Shown: piece by piece, positions 9,958-20,530 of the stretch
Layout of the letters: the number at the start of each line of letters is the position of its first letter
Position numbering within the stretch: position 1 is the first letter of the stretch
Assembly (NCBI GenBank): GCA_037127255.1
Contig: JBANSL010000001.1
Span: 30,250,501-30,314,500 of the forward strand
Source: Persicaria tinctoria
Lineage: Eukaryota > Streptophyta > Magnoliopsida > Caryophyllales > Polygonaceae
Length of the DNA stretch: 64,000 nucleotides
Direction of reading: 5' to 3'
Position numbers and translations under genes: made by a program
The notes under the pieces: generated by a model
The model's input: only the letters and a program-made list of their open reading frames with translations
The model's database searches: none
What the model was told of the DNA's origin: nothing

Positions 9958-11441
9958 GCATTAATGGAAAGTCGGCCTAGCGACTATAAAATCTAGAGCA
10001 TGTACATAGACTTTTTAGGACATTTGAGACTTTGTTTTTTGTTTTTGGTTTTGAACACTTTTAGTTTTGCTATTTTGGGTATATGTCTTCTACTTTTCAG
10101 GTCCATAGATAGAACCAAGCTATATTCAAACTCGGCCAGGAGGTGCTCCATTCGAAATTTTGAGGATCTGCACACCTGTCTTGTGAGTTTCTTTCTTTAC
10201 CCTTACCTTGTTTTTTATACAGTGAGGACACTGTAATATTTAAGTATGGGGTGGGGGAAGGGCTTACTTTATGCATATTTGATTTATTTGACATGACTTG
10301 TGCATTATTTCTTGGAATTGCTACATGGCTATTTTGGAATGCATTATTGATTTATGTGCTTATATGCATGAATTTCCAAAATTTGAGAAAAATGACCCCC
10401 ATTGAAAATTTTGATTAATGTCATGGAAGTTTATATTGAACTCGACGATGCAAAATTGGATTCATGAGAGATATAGCATGAAATTGCCTAGTAAAAGGAA
10501 GTCACAATGAAGTGCATTATTTTATTGAAAACCATGAAAGGAGGTAAAATTTGAAGTTGCTTTTGACATGTTGCATGATAAGATGATGGAGGACTTTATA
10601 TTTCTATATAATGCTCATATGTTTATAATCCTACCCTTACCTATGTTTATGCATCACAAAAGCCATAATATGCCTTATTTCAAATATCGCTCCACATGAT
10701 CTAAATATTTTCCATTCTTTACCTTATCCGGGGATTATGTTGAGAATGATGTTACATTATGGAGATGTTATATGGTGTTCATGTTTGTGATTGTTATCAT
10801 ATTTGGAGTTTGGAAGGAAATTATTTGAAATATATGGAAAATTTAATGAGTGAAAGAAAATCCAATCACCTCAGGAGATAAAGGTAGATTGACCCTGCTC
10901 TCTGAGATAATAGTTTGGAGAGATGGGACACATTGTGAGGAGTCCAAAGCACTAAGTATCCGGGGCCATTCATGACACCCATGTTTGCGACTCGCGAGAA
11001 GGCAGTGCTGAGGTTAGAGAGGTAAAAGCATTATTATTGAGAAAAGCAATATGAAAGGTGATGAATCTTCTGGAGAAGGAATGTGGAAATTCCATTTGGA
11101 AATACTCCATTTCCGCGGATCATTAGCACCACATTGCCAGAAACTGCCCACCTTTTAGCCTTTTACCAAATCTACTCCTTATTTGAGCTTAAATTAAAGT
11201 CTTCTTGATTATCAATGCTTTGTCACATGAATTCTTTTTGCATAACCCTCCTTTTGTGAGTAGATGTTGCTTTTACATATTTGCACATGCATGGATCTGT
11301 GACACTAGTACCTTTTCGAGGATGGTAATTGATTGCAGGGACATATAAGAATGAATCTAAGATGTTGAGAGTTTGAATTCTTCCCCTGAATGACAAATAA
11401 AAGTATTGCTTGAGGACAAGCAAGCTTAAGTATGGGGTGTT
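9958..11441 (+). other. 3-prime non-coding region of element A with two polypurine-like tracts
   Basis: No coding sequence is apparent. Much of 10216-11440 is clearly similar to 23570-24887 of element B, including the blocks around CAGTGAGGACACTGT, TCCGGGGATTATGTTG, and the CACCTCAGGAGATAAAGGTA to GAGGTTAGAGAGGTAAAAGC region. AAGTATGGGGTGGGGGAAGG at 10242-10261 and AAGTATGGGGTGTT at 11428-11441 are near-duplicate purine tracts. The second abuts the LTR and is the plus-strand primer tract. Confidence 0.7.
11428..11441 (+). promoter_or_regulatory. Polypurine tract of element A
   Basis: AAGTATGGGGTGTT lies directly before the 3-prime LTR, where plus-strand synthesis is primed. Element B has AAGTATGGGGTGATT in the same place. 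Confidence 0.75.
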
Positions 11442-13727
11442 TGTTGTGAGCTGAATCTGCCATGTTTTACAGTAACTTTTATATCGATTTCTGTATACAC
11501 TGCATTCATTTGGGCTTAGATAGTACAGAATCTATGTAGTTTATGTTTATTTGCCAAATTATGGAATCTACACCAGTTTCTGTTTAATTCGCAGAAATCG
11601 AGGCATTTTACAGCGATTCTATAGAAGGTCGAAAAAGCTCGGAAAACAACTACAGAAGTCCAAGGTCAAAGCAGCGGAACCAGTCTGAGAGTCAAGGCTA
11701 CTCGATCTCGAGTAGACCTTACTCGACCTAGACGAGCATGTCCGAGCACAACCGTGGTCGAGCAGAGCCTGATCGAGCAAGCCAGACCAACCCGGCTCCG
11801 GACCCTACTCGATCTCGAGGACCACTGGTCGAGATCGACGAAGCCTCAGCGCCACGCCCGGGGTTGACAAGGAGAAGAGCTGGTCGACAAGCCGAGGAGG
11901 ACCAGGCGGCACTCGCTGCCAGCGACTCGACTCGCTGCAGCGGACCGCTCGCTGCCAGCGGAAGAGGCAACTCGCGGAAGCGGAAAGGAAGAACCCAACT
12001 CGATCTCGAGGACCCTTTGTCGAGATCGACGAGACCCTGAGTCCAGATCCGGAGCCCATCGAGCAGAGTCACTCGAGAAGACCTAGTCGGCAAGCCAGTC
12101 TACTCGAGGTCGACTAGGGCTTATCGAGATCGACGAGCGCCTAAGGAGCCTTGTCCGAGCCTTGTCGAGTAGAGCCACCCAAGGAGACCTAGGCGATGAC
12201 CAGTCCTACTCGACATCGACAAGAGCTACTCGAGGTCGACGAGTCCTGTGAACCAAGTCCGAGCCACATCGAGCAGATCTAGCCGAGGAAGTCCAGTCGA
12301 CGAACCACCCTACTCGAGGTCGACGAGCCGTGGTCGAGGTCGAGTAGACCAGATTCCAGAAACTTCTCGACGAGACCTGTCCGAGTAGAATTGGGATTCC
12401 TTGGGGCCGAAGGCGGAAGATTCTATCCGATTCCATCAAGTTCTATCCAAGGAGACAAGATCTATCAACATCATTTTAGATATAGAGATAGATATCTTCT
12501 TTCCTAGAATAGCTAGGGAATGAAGGCTATAAATAAAGCCCATGGGGCTCAGTTTTAATCATTCAATTTCAGAGACAATTAGTTAGTTCCACGGAGAAGT
12601 TTAGGAGTTCTAAGGTTTTTAAGGTTTTGGCTTTCTGCGAAAGTTGATTGCCGGAATTGTAAAGGCTTTGAATATAGTTAATGCAAGTTTCGTTTTATAC
12701 ATCAATGTCTGCGATTGCGATGAGGCGTGAGTAGTCCACCCACTTCTGGGGCTGGGGTGAGCCCGACGGTGGCCATATGAGGCGATGCGATAAAGGTCAG
12801 ATCTTTTTGTGCGATTCATCTTCTATCCCTATGAGCATGATTCTTTTGCGAGAGTTGAAGGTGATCCTTGTTTGTATTATTGAAGCGAAAGTGATCTTAA
12901 TGCAACTTGGATTAATTATGTGAAAAGGGTTAGTAACAATTAGGGTTTATGCGAAAGCCTCTATTTGCCTATTTGTTAATGACGAAAGTTATTTGATGGA
13001 AAGCATGATCTTTTATGCCTTTATGTGTTACTTTGCATGGTTATCGTTGTGGTGTTGAAACCCTGGCTTTGGAAGTCTTTTAATATATTGATTTAATTCA
13101 GTCGAAATTCTGAATTTTGGTTCGAAAATTTGCCCTTTTAAAGTTTCTGTCTTTTACTGTAATCGACATAGAGGAGACCTTTGTCGACCTCGAGTAGTGG
13201 CTTGTCGAGGTCGAGTAGGGGTTGGTCTTAGTCAAGTTGATTTCCTTCTGTTTCTTGTCGATTTTCAAGTTTCTGTCTTTGCATGCCCTAGTCGATCTCG
13301 AGTAGTGCTTGTCGATATCGAGTACACTTGTCTTCGTCGAGTTGTGTTGTTTTCGTTTTTGAGTTTCTGTTGTCGATCCACCTTTGTCGATCTAGAGGAC
13401 AGCTTACTCGAGATCGAGTAGCTTCTGTTTTCTCGTTTTATTTGTTGTTTCGCTTTGTCTTTTCTTGTTTTGTTTGTTCTTTGCTTTTGTTTTAGTTGCC
13501 CTTGCCGGGTTTATTTGTTTCTTTCCTTTTTGTGTTTCTGTCTTTCTGCTGCTTCTGTGAGAATCTACAGCTACCTGAGAACTGCTGACGTGCTTCCTCA
13601 TGGATTCGATCCTGAATATTCTCTTACTACAACGGGAGGAAGTCTTGTATTATTTGCTGAGACAGGGGAGTCAGTCTGAACTATATTTCATATTTATTTC
13701 AATACTCGATTTACTCCTGCAACAACA
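11442..13727 (+). repeat. 3-prime LTR of element A (2286 bp)
   Basis: It matches the 5-prime LTR closely throughout, with TATAAATA at 12528. Relative to that copy it lacks about 95 bases after 12475 and 18 bases near 11950, and has about 42 extra bases near 13123-13164. It ends CAACAACA, followed by AGCAT. Confidence 0.9.
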
Positions 13728-13732
13728 AGCAT
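13728..13732 (+). repeat. Target-site duplication of element A, right copy (AGCAT)
   Basis: It matches 4118-4122 exactly and proves that 4122 and 13733 were adjacent before insertion. Confidence 0.9.
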
Positions 13733-14585
13733 TCCTCCGTTCCAATGCTGAAACACCAGAACTCCTTGATTTCTGCAAAGGTGAGGATGAGGTGCTCCTA
13801 CTTTTCTGTCTCCTAACACGTCGTGGTGTTGGAGAACGGACCATGTCAGCGCTGACATGGTCGGCGCTGACGCAAACACAGATTCAGATCCGACAGGGTA
13901 GTCCAAAGAACCTACCTGGCAGTTCGACGGTTCGTCACAAATCCGACAGATGGATCCGGAAGAGTTGCTCTGTCCATTCCTATTGGTACTGTAATCAAAA
14001 CAACAGCCCCACATTAGTAAAATCCCCCAAAAGATCAAACTTAACAAACAAAAAACCCTCAAATGGAACAGTAACAGCACATATAAAAGAGAAATTACTC
14101 CACAACTGTGTAAATTGACCAAGCAAAATGGAATGGAAAAACGCCCAAAACTCAAATTGACCATCAAGAAGTACAGAAACTGGAGAATACATACATGGCT
14201 GGTGAAGGAGTGAAGCTGCTGGGAACAAGGATGAGTTCGTACAGTCGGTTGTCAGCGCTGACGGAGCTCCCACCCGCAGTAGCTGAGACTCAATCTTGCG
14301 CATGAATTCAATTGCATCCTGGACTGGCCTTGTCAGCTCTTCCTTGTACTTTACCAGCATGTCATAATAAGCTTCCTGTATATATCAATGTTCTTATCAT
14401 CAGAGAATCAATTAAACAGGAAAAAAAAATGAAGAGAAAAAAACAAACCATGAATTGGTCAAGTTCAGGGTTCTTGGAAGCATCTCTAGCAGCAGTAAAA
14501 AGCATTAAAACAAATACTATAATCCAATGGATTAGTGCTAATTTTCTACTGAGATGGATTTTACCCTTTGAACTACTGTATCTTC
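13733..14585. other. Gene-fragment region, right of element A
   Basis: This is the continuation of 2621-4122. It holds the palindrome GTCAGCGCTGAC twice (13846-13857 and 14251-14262), GGCGCTGACGC near 13863, and the KNOX fragment. Across the element A insertion the minus strand reads an acceptor-like TTTGCAG near 13780, followed by an open lysine-rich stretch (LERRNALLKQKKEEDEKKR) that spans the target site, so element A may have split a captured exon. Similarity to the element B LTR begins near 14586. Confidence 0.4.
14283..14375 (-). pseudogene. KNOX2-domain exon fragment (class I KNOTTED1-like homeobox)
   Basis: On the minus strand an AG acceptor (14376-14377) is followed by codons for EAYYDMLVKYKEELTRPVQD and then AIEFMRKIESQL. 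This matches the start of the KNOX2 domain of class I KNOTTED1-like homeobox proteins, transcription factors of the shoot meristem. The exon ends near 14283. Within about 30 bases the sequence becomes the GTCAGCGCTGAC block, also found next to another gene fragment at 3655. No KNOX1, ELK or homeodomain is visible nearby, so this is a captured or broken piece rather than a working gene. Identification rests on this one conserved segment. Confidence 0.7.
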
Positions 14586-15889
14586 ATGGTCGATATCGAC
14601 CAAATTGGTCGATATCGACAAAAAAATCGCTCTGCCGTGAGTCCGTTTAGCCTGTCCGAAGTCGAGCTAGATTGTTTGGGCATGAAGAAAGTCCGAATCT
14701 ATCAAGTCTATGAAGATTTATCCAAGGAGAGAAGATTATTCATTAATGTCAAGAGATATTTAGATATTTTCTTTTAGATTTAATGCTTTATCTTTATTTA
14801 ATTTTATCTTTATAAAGTAGTTATAGATTGTTTTCCTTGAATAGCAAGGATTAAGCCCTATAAATAAAGTCCATGGAGCTGATTTTCTATTCATTCAATT
14901 CTAGAGAAGTAGTTCCACATAGAGTTTAGGAGTTCAAAGGTTTTAGGGTTTTGGCATTCTACGAAAGTTTGAGTGCCGGGATTGTAAAGACTTTGAATAT
15001 AGTTTATGCAAGTTATTTCTTTTCAATCAATGTCTGCGATTGCGATGAGGCGCGAGTAGTCTACCTACTTCTAAGGTTAAGGTGAGCCCAACGAGAGCCA
15101 TGTTGGTGGATTATCAATTGCAAAAGGAGGTATTTTATCGTTATCTTATTCTATTCCATGTGCTTCATCTTTGATTGAGAAATTGAAGAACTCATGTTGT
15201 GAAACTTGGGTAGTAATTAGGATTTTTTTCGGAAGATTATAAATTCTAATTATGAAAAGGAATAGATGCAATTACGGTTATTTATCGCGAGATCTATATT
15301 CCTACTTGTCGGATTAGGTGAAAGCCTTCTCCTTTATCGAAAAAGTCACCACCTTTTATGATTTATAATCCGCTTTCATGGTAATCGTTGTTGCAAACCC
15401 CAATCTTGGAAGTTCTCTTTCATCCATCGGTTTAGATTCGAAGTTTTGCATTCATTTTACTTTATATCACTACTCGATTTCGACCAAACTGGTCGACGTC
15501 GACTTGTCACATTCGATCAAGCAAGATCGCCGTAGCTTTTGTTTCAGCAGGCAACTCGATCTCGAACAGAACTCCTCGACTTCGACATAGTTACTCGATA
15601 TTGAGTAATTTGCTCGAAATCGACCAAGTCAGTAGCTGCCACTTGCTCAGTTTCGACTTGCCTGACCTTCTGTTGACTAACCCTAGTCGAGGTCGAGCAA
15701 TCTGAAGTCGACTTCTGCCCGTGAGGTTCCTCCGCTGCCTAGGATCCGCTGACCAGCTTCCTCGAGGATCGAACCTGACTTCCTTTTGCTACATCGGAAG
15801 GGAGTCTTGAACATTATTTGCTCAGATCCAAATCGGTTTGCTTTACTTTAATTATATTTTATTGCACTCTTGATTTCCTCCTTACGACA
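14586..15889 (+). repeat. 5-prime LTR of element B, left end missing
   Basis: It aligns with 25322-26628 of the 3-prime LTR, with TATAAATA at 14859 and end CTTACGACA before the primer site. The first part of the LTR (24888-25321 in the other copy) is absent. Words TCGATATCGA occur at both ends of the first 40 bases, and TCGATTTCGA and TCGACGTCGA lie near 15477-15502. Confidence 0.85.
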
Positions 15890-15912
15890 AATTGGCGCCG
15901 TTGCTGGGGAAG
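15890..15912 (+). promoter_or_regulatory. Primer-binding site of element B
   Basis: TTGGCGCCGTTGCTGGGGAA directly follows the LTR. It is the same type as in element A (one base nearer the Athila form at one position and one base further at another). Confidence 0.8.
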
Positions 15913-15972
15913 CAATCATTCGCACCTTAGGTAGTTAGATCTCACGTTTTACTTGAGTTACTTTGCAGGTGT

Positions 15973-17256
15973 ATGCGCCGTTCTGGTCAACCACCTGAGT
16001 TTGACGGCTTAGACGATCCGGAATGCCTTATACACGTCCACTCTAGACTAAAGAGAGCAATGGCGGTCGCAGAAACACAAGCCCAGCTGATAGAGAGGCT
16101 TCGAGCTGAATTAGAAGCCAAGGATACCGCTCTCGCCACTGAGAGAGCACAGAGGGAGCAGGAAGCAGAGCGAAGGAGGCAAGCGGAGGCTGATCTTGCC
16201 CAATACCCTACCACTGCAGAGGATTACGTGCACCCGACTCTCGTCGTGCCTGAATCGGCCATTCTAATCCCTGAAAATAATTTTTAAATTCGCACTCCTT
16301 TCCTGATTGAGATTAAAAATAATGCCTTCTATGGAAGATTTAATGAATGCTCTCTTCAACATATTACCAACTTTGCTGACATGCGCCATACTCTTGTTGA
16401 AGGTACCACATTGGAATATGTCATGATGAAGGCTTTTCGTTGGTCTCTGGCCGGTCCAGCATTGAAGTGGCTTGAAGGTCTCCCGCCATGATCCCTCACA
16501 ACATAGGCTGAAGTGAGGCATGAATTTCTCAACAAATTCATTCCTCCTGCCAAGACAGCGCTCCTCCGCCAAAAGATTACAGCTTTCATACAAAAGTCTA
16601 GGGAGCTGCTAGAAAAAGCATGGGAACGATATAAGGATCTACTGCGATCATGTCCTACACATGGTCAGCCTCCCTATGTCGTTCATGAGATCTTCTTCAA
16701 TTCTCTTGACCTGGCCGCTAAAGATAGGATCAACCACTATACTCATTATGAGTATCTGACGATGCCGCCAGCTGACGCATGGGCTACCATGGACAAGCTT
16801 ACTAACTACGATAATAAATATGGGGGTCCGACAAACTATGACGAGCATGCCTACGCCAGGCCAGCCCCATCCATGCCCCTCTATGAGCCCTCTAAAGAGA
16901 TTGACCCAGATGTCAAAGAGCAGTACTACAGAGATCAGAATTGCAAGCTTCTCAAGCAAGTCAAGTATCTCTCTGTCAACCAGCCCTGCATCGAATGTGG
17001 TTTACAGCGGCACAGCACTACTGAGTGCCCACAAACGGAGTAAGTCAGGATGGCAGAAACTCACGAGGAGGTAGCTTACGCAGGGGGTCCCAATCGCTAT
17101 ATGGGGGACCAAAGGTTCTATCAACCACAACGGAACCAAGATGCCCCTAGGAACCCCCTGCCATACAGAGCTCGAGGACATCCAGAAAGGGACCAGCGGA
17201 AAGATGATCTACAGATGATCCTCGGCGAGATGAGGAAAAATCAAGCACAACAGCAG
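15973..17256 (+). pseudogene. Athila-type gag of element B, with stops
   Basis: ATG 15973 starts MRRSGQPPEF. A charged helix follows, the gag domain (FYGRFNECSLQHITNF at about 16327), an FLNKFIPPAKTALL block near 16525, and the zinc knuckle CIECGLQRHSTTEC near 16987. Compared with element A the frame is cut by stops at 16285-16287, near 16489, near 16504, at 17041-17043 and at 17257-17259. Most look like single transitions. A TDAW-type insertion of about 20 residues (16775-16840), absent from A, shows that the two gags diverged. Not functional. Confidence 0.85.
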
Positions 17257-17361
17257 TAGTCTACAAGCGCCATCAATAATCAGCTCCAGAACATCAATTC
17301 AAGATTTGGAGAGCTGGATATTTGGAAGAGAAAGATAGAGACCCAGATAGGTCAATTCGCG

Positions 17362-18102
17362 GTGCAGATTCCCCGACCAACCGGGCAGCTCCCAGGGCAT
17401 ACAGAACCAAATCCCAAGGGGCAGCACGGATATGTCGCTGCTGTAAAGTTACGGAGCGGTCACAAATTACACGAGCCAGAGAACGGAGAAGAAAAGAACA
17501 AAACCGTCCTCGACAATGAGAAACATCAACTCGATGTCGACCAAAATTTGGTCGATGTCAACCAAAGTCAACTCGACGTCGAGGAAAAGCCAAGCTCAGA
17601 CTCGTATGCACAGCACTCCAACTCGAAGTCGACTACAGTGGTCGATATCGAGGAAGATCAAGTCGATGTCGAGAAAAATCTTGTCGATGTCGAGGAGTCT
17701 TCACCACCTACGGAAGCTGTTCTGGATCAGAAAACTAAGAAGACGCTCCCGTTCGCTTCTAAGAACCAGAAAGATCCAACTGATGGTAAGTTTCAGCGTT
17801 TTGTGAAATTGCTTCAGAGTCTAAATGTTACTATTCCTTTTACAGAAGCACTTCACGAGATGTCTGCCTACGTCAAGTTCCTTAAGAAGATTCTTAGCAA
17901 CAAGCGATCAATGACTGAGATTGCTAAAGAATGCAAGAAGATGGATTTCCTTGAGAAGCGGCCTGACCCAGGTAAGTTTGCTATCACTGTTGGACTTGGT
18001 CGATATCGTTTTAAGTCACTTGGTGACTTAGGAGCAAGCGTAAGCATCATGCCCCTATCCATCTGGTTAAAAGTAAAGATAGGCTATTTATTCAAAATTT
18101 AA
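17362..18102 (+). pseudogene. Protease region of element B, internally deleted
   Basis: The frame opens with the gag tail and then a spacer of TCGA words (17530-17695) encoding repeated VD motifs (QLDVDQNLVDVNQ, VDIEEDQVDVEKNLVDVEE). The conserved FQRFVKLLQSLNVTIPFTEA block and the active-site motif DLGASVSIMP (near 18030) follow. Shortly after LSIWLKVKIG the sequence jumps to what matches the region after the flap and LGRPFL half of A's protease, so the second half of the enzyme is gone. It cannot be an active protease. Confidence 0.8.
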
Positions 18103-18640
18103 TGTTATCTCTTGCAATGAGCTTGCAGGAAGACTTTTGGCACAAGATGAGGCTGTTACAAAGGCAGAATCCACGCTGGAGAAGGAACTAGTTACTGCAG
18201 AGTCGAGCAAAGAAGAGTTCTTCGATGATGCATTATCAGCGAAGCTGAACGACTCACTCGAAATCGAGCAGATCAAGTCGACATCGACTAGTCAACTCAA
18301 TTTCGAGGAATCTTGCCCGACATCGACTTCGACCAATCCTCCAGCAATGGTAAGTGCTCCAAATCTCCTCGATGTCAAGCAGTTATCCTCGACATCGACT
18401 ACTTTTTTCCCTGAAGGAACACCTAAAGTCGAGAAAGACAAGTCAACAACTGCACTTTTACTCGATATCGAGCAAATTTACTCAAAATCGACCAATTCTG
18501 CCTCGAAGGTGAATTCTGATTTTTTGGTCGATTTTGATTATTCTAACTCAATGTCGAGTAGTCCCTTGCAGATGTACAGCCCTGTGTCCGATTCAGCGTT
18601 GTCATCGATGTATGCTTGGTCAACGCCAACTCATGTAGCT
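18103..18640 (+). other. Word-rich spacer between protease and RT of element B
   Basis: The spacer is open in the pol frame (from ATG 18137) and made largely of TCGA words and variants. Exact or near-exact copies lie around 18258, 18283, 18319, 18369, 18392 and 18471. The encoded peptide is rich in S, T, D and E (for example EIEQIKSTSTSQLNFEE) and has no recognisable fold. It joins the protease remnant to the RT. Confidence 0.7.
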
Positions 18641-20374
18641 GATTTGGATGCTTCTTTCATGAGGATTGAGACAGATTACCTAGAGGAGATCATGAAGACG
18701 GGGGAAGTAGAGCCCATCTTGATTCCACAGGGCCCTTCTTCGGTGTTGAAGCCCTTACCTGACACCCTTAGGTATGAATTTCTTGGTTCTGACTCTACAT
18801 TTCATGTGATTATTAGTGCTTCATTAAACACACAGGAAGTAGACAGGCTAGTAGAAGTCCTCCGCACTCACAGGAAAGCCATTGGTTACTCTCTAGAGGA
18901 CATAAAAGGTATTTCACCCATTACTTGTATGCATAGAATTCTTTTGAAAGATGATCACAGGGCAACAATTGAGCATCAAAGGAAGCTTAACCTCAACATG
19001 AAGGAGGCGGTCTAGAAAGAGATCATGCGCATGCTAGACGCAGGAATCATCTATCCAATCTCCGACAGCAAGTGGGTAAGTCCAGTTCATGTTGTCCCTA
19101 AGAAGGGTGGAATGACCGTTGAGGAGAATGAGAAGGGAGAGCTTGTTCCTAAAAGAATCACTACCAGTTGGCGGATGTGCATAGATTACAGAAAGCTCAA
19201 CACCGCCACCAGGAAGGATCATTTCCTCCTCCCCTTCATTGTTCAGGTACTCGAAAGGTTAGCTGAACATGATTACTTTTGTTACCTAGATGGATATTCT
19301 GGTTTTTTGCAGGTTCCTATTCATCCTGAAGATCAAGAAAAGACAACATTCACCTGCTCCAATGGAACTTTTGCATATAAGAGGATGCCCTTCGGCCTTT
19401 GCAATGCCCCTACCACCTTTCAAAGGTGTATGATGGTCATCTTCTCCGATATGATAGAGGACATAGTGGAGGTATTTATGGATGATTTCTCTGTTTATGG
19501 TACTACTTTCGATATTTGTCTCTCTAACCTGTGCAGGGTACTCAAGCGTTGCGAAGAGACAAATTTGGTTCTCAACTGGGAAAATTGCCACTTTATGGTA
19601 AGGGAAGGAATAGTGCTAGGCCACAAGGTATCTAAGAAAGGTATTGAGGTGGACGGGGCCAAGATAGAGCTAGTGAAGAAATTGCCCCCACCATCATCTA
19701 TCAAAGAGATAAGGAGTTTCCTTGGTCACGTAGGTTTTTATAGAAGGTTTATTCAAGATTTCTCTAAAATTGCCAAACCATTAACTAACCTTATCATGAA
19801 AGATGTTAAGTTTGTGTTTCCTAGCGAATTTCTTGAAGCCTTCAACAGGTTAAAGGAAGCTCTTATCTCCGCTCCAATCATTCAATCGTCGGATTGGTCA
19901 CTACCTTTTGAAATCATGTGTGATGCCAGCGATTATGCCGTAGGAGCAGTTCTAGGACAGCAAAAGGATAAGAAACTTCATGCCATCTACTATGCAAGCA
20001 AGACTCTTGATGTGGTTCAGGCTAAGTACACCACAACAGAGAAGGAATTTTTTGCAGTGGTTTTTGCTTTTGAAAAATTTCGTTCTTATCTTGTTGGATC
20101 TAAAGTTATTATCCATACTGACCATGCTGCTCTTAGATATTTGATGACAAAGAAAGATGATAAACCAAGACTGTTACGATGGGTGCTCCTACTCCAAGAA
20201 TTTGATGTTGAGCTAAAGGACAAAAAGGGCATAGAAAATTCAATCGCCGATCACCTATCCAGGCTCCCCAAAGACATGCTAGAGGAAGCCCAAGACACCA
20301 CACGAATCGACGACTCTCGCCCCGACAGACACAGTTTTCCTCGACATCGAGCACCCTTCCTCGAACTCGAGTAA
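18641..20374 (+). pseudogene. Reverse transcriptase and RNase H of element B
   Basis: The RT leader includes DRLVEVLRTHRKAIGYSLED near 18844, then a stop at 19013-19015. RT proper shows [31 protein letters not shown] (19171), [38 protein letters not shown], and the catalytic motif FMDDF (19473), the Athila form of YxDD. RNase H follows with [14 protein letters not shown] (about 19919), [11 protein letters not shown] and [10 protein letters not shown], ending in [10 protein letters not shown] near 20262. These copy element RNA into DNA and remove the RNA. Apart from the stop before the RT core, RT and RNase H are open and look complete. The last 30 codons enter a TCGA-word spacer. Confidence 0.9.
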
Positions 20375-20530
20375 ACCTGGTGATTATTCTTCCTTGTATG
20401 GTTTTGAGCTACAAAGTTACTCGACATCGAGCAACCTTTCCTCGACGTCGACAAAATCCAACTCAACAGACCACCAGAAGTCGAGCACAACACCACCAGA
20501 TACTCCATCTTCCTCGATATCGAGTAGTTT
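20335..20530. repeat. TCGA word spacer between RNase H and integrase of element B
   Basis: Words such as TCGACATCGA (20340, 20421), TCGACGTCGA (20442) and TCGATATCGA (20514) fill the gap between two pol domains. The frame encodes a serine- and threonine-rich linker (STSSNLSSTSTKSNSTDHQ). Confidence 0.75.

Larger units (their letters stand above)
4123..13727 (+). mobile_element. Element A: complete non-autonomous Athila-like LTR retrotransposon
   Basis: Two long LTRs (4123-6472 and 11442-13727), both TGTTGTGAGC...CAACAACA, enclose a 4969-base internal region and are flanked by the 5-base duplication AGCAT (4118-4122 and 13728-13732). The primer-binding site and polypurine tract are in place. 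Gag and protease are recognisable, but RT, RNase H and the integrase core are absent. It would therefore have depended on a helper such as an intact relative of element B. The LTRs differ mainly by three small indels, consistent with a fairly recent insertion. Confidence 0.9.
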
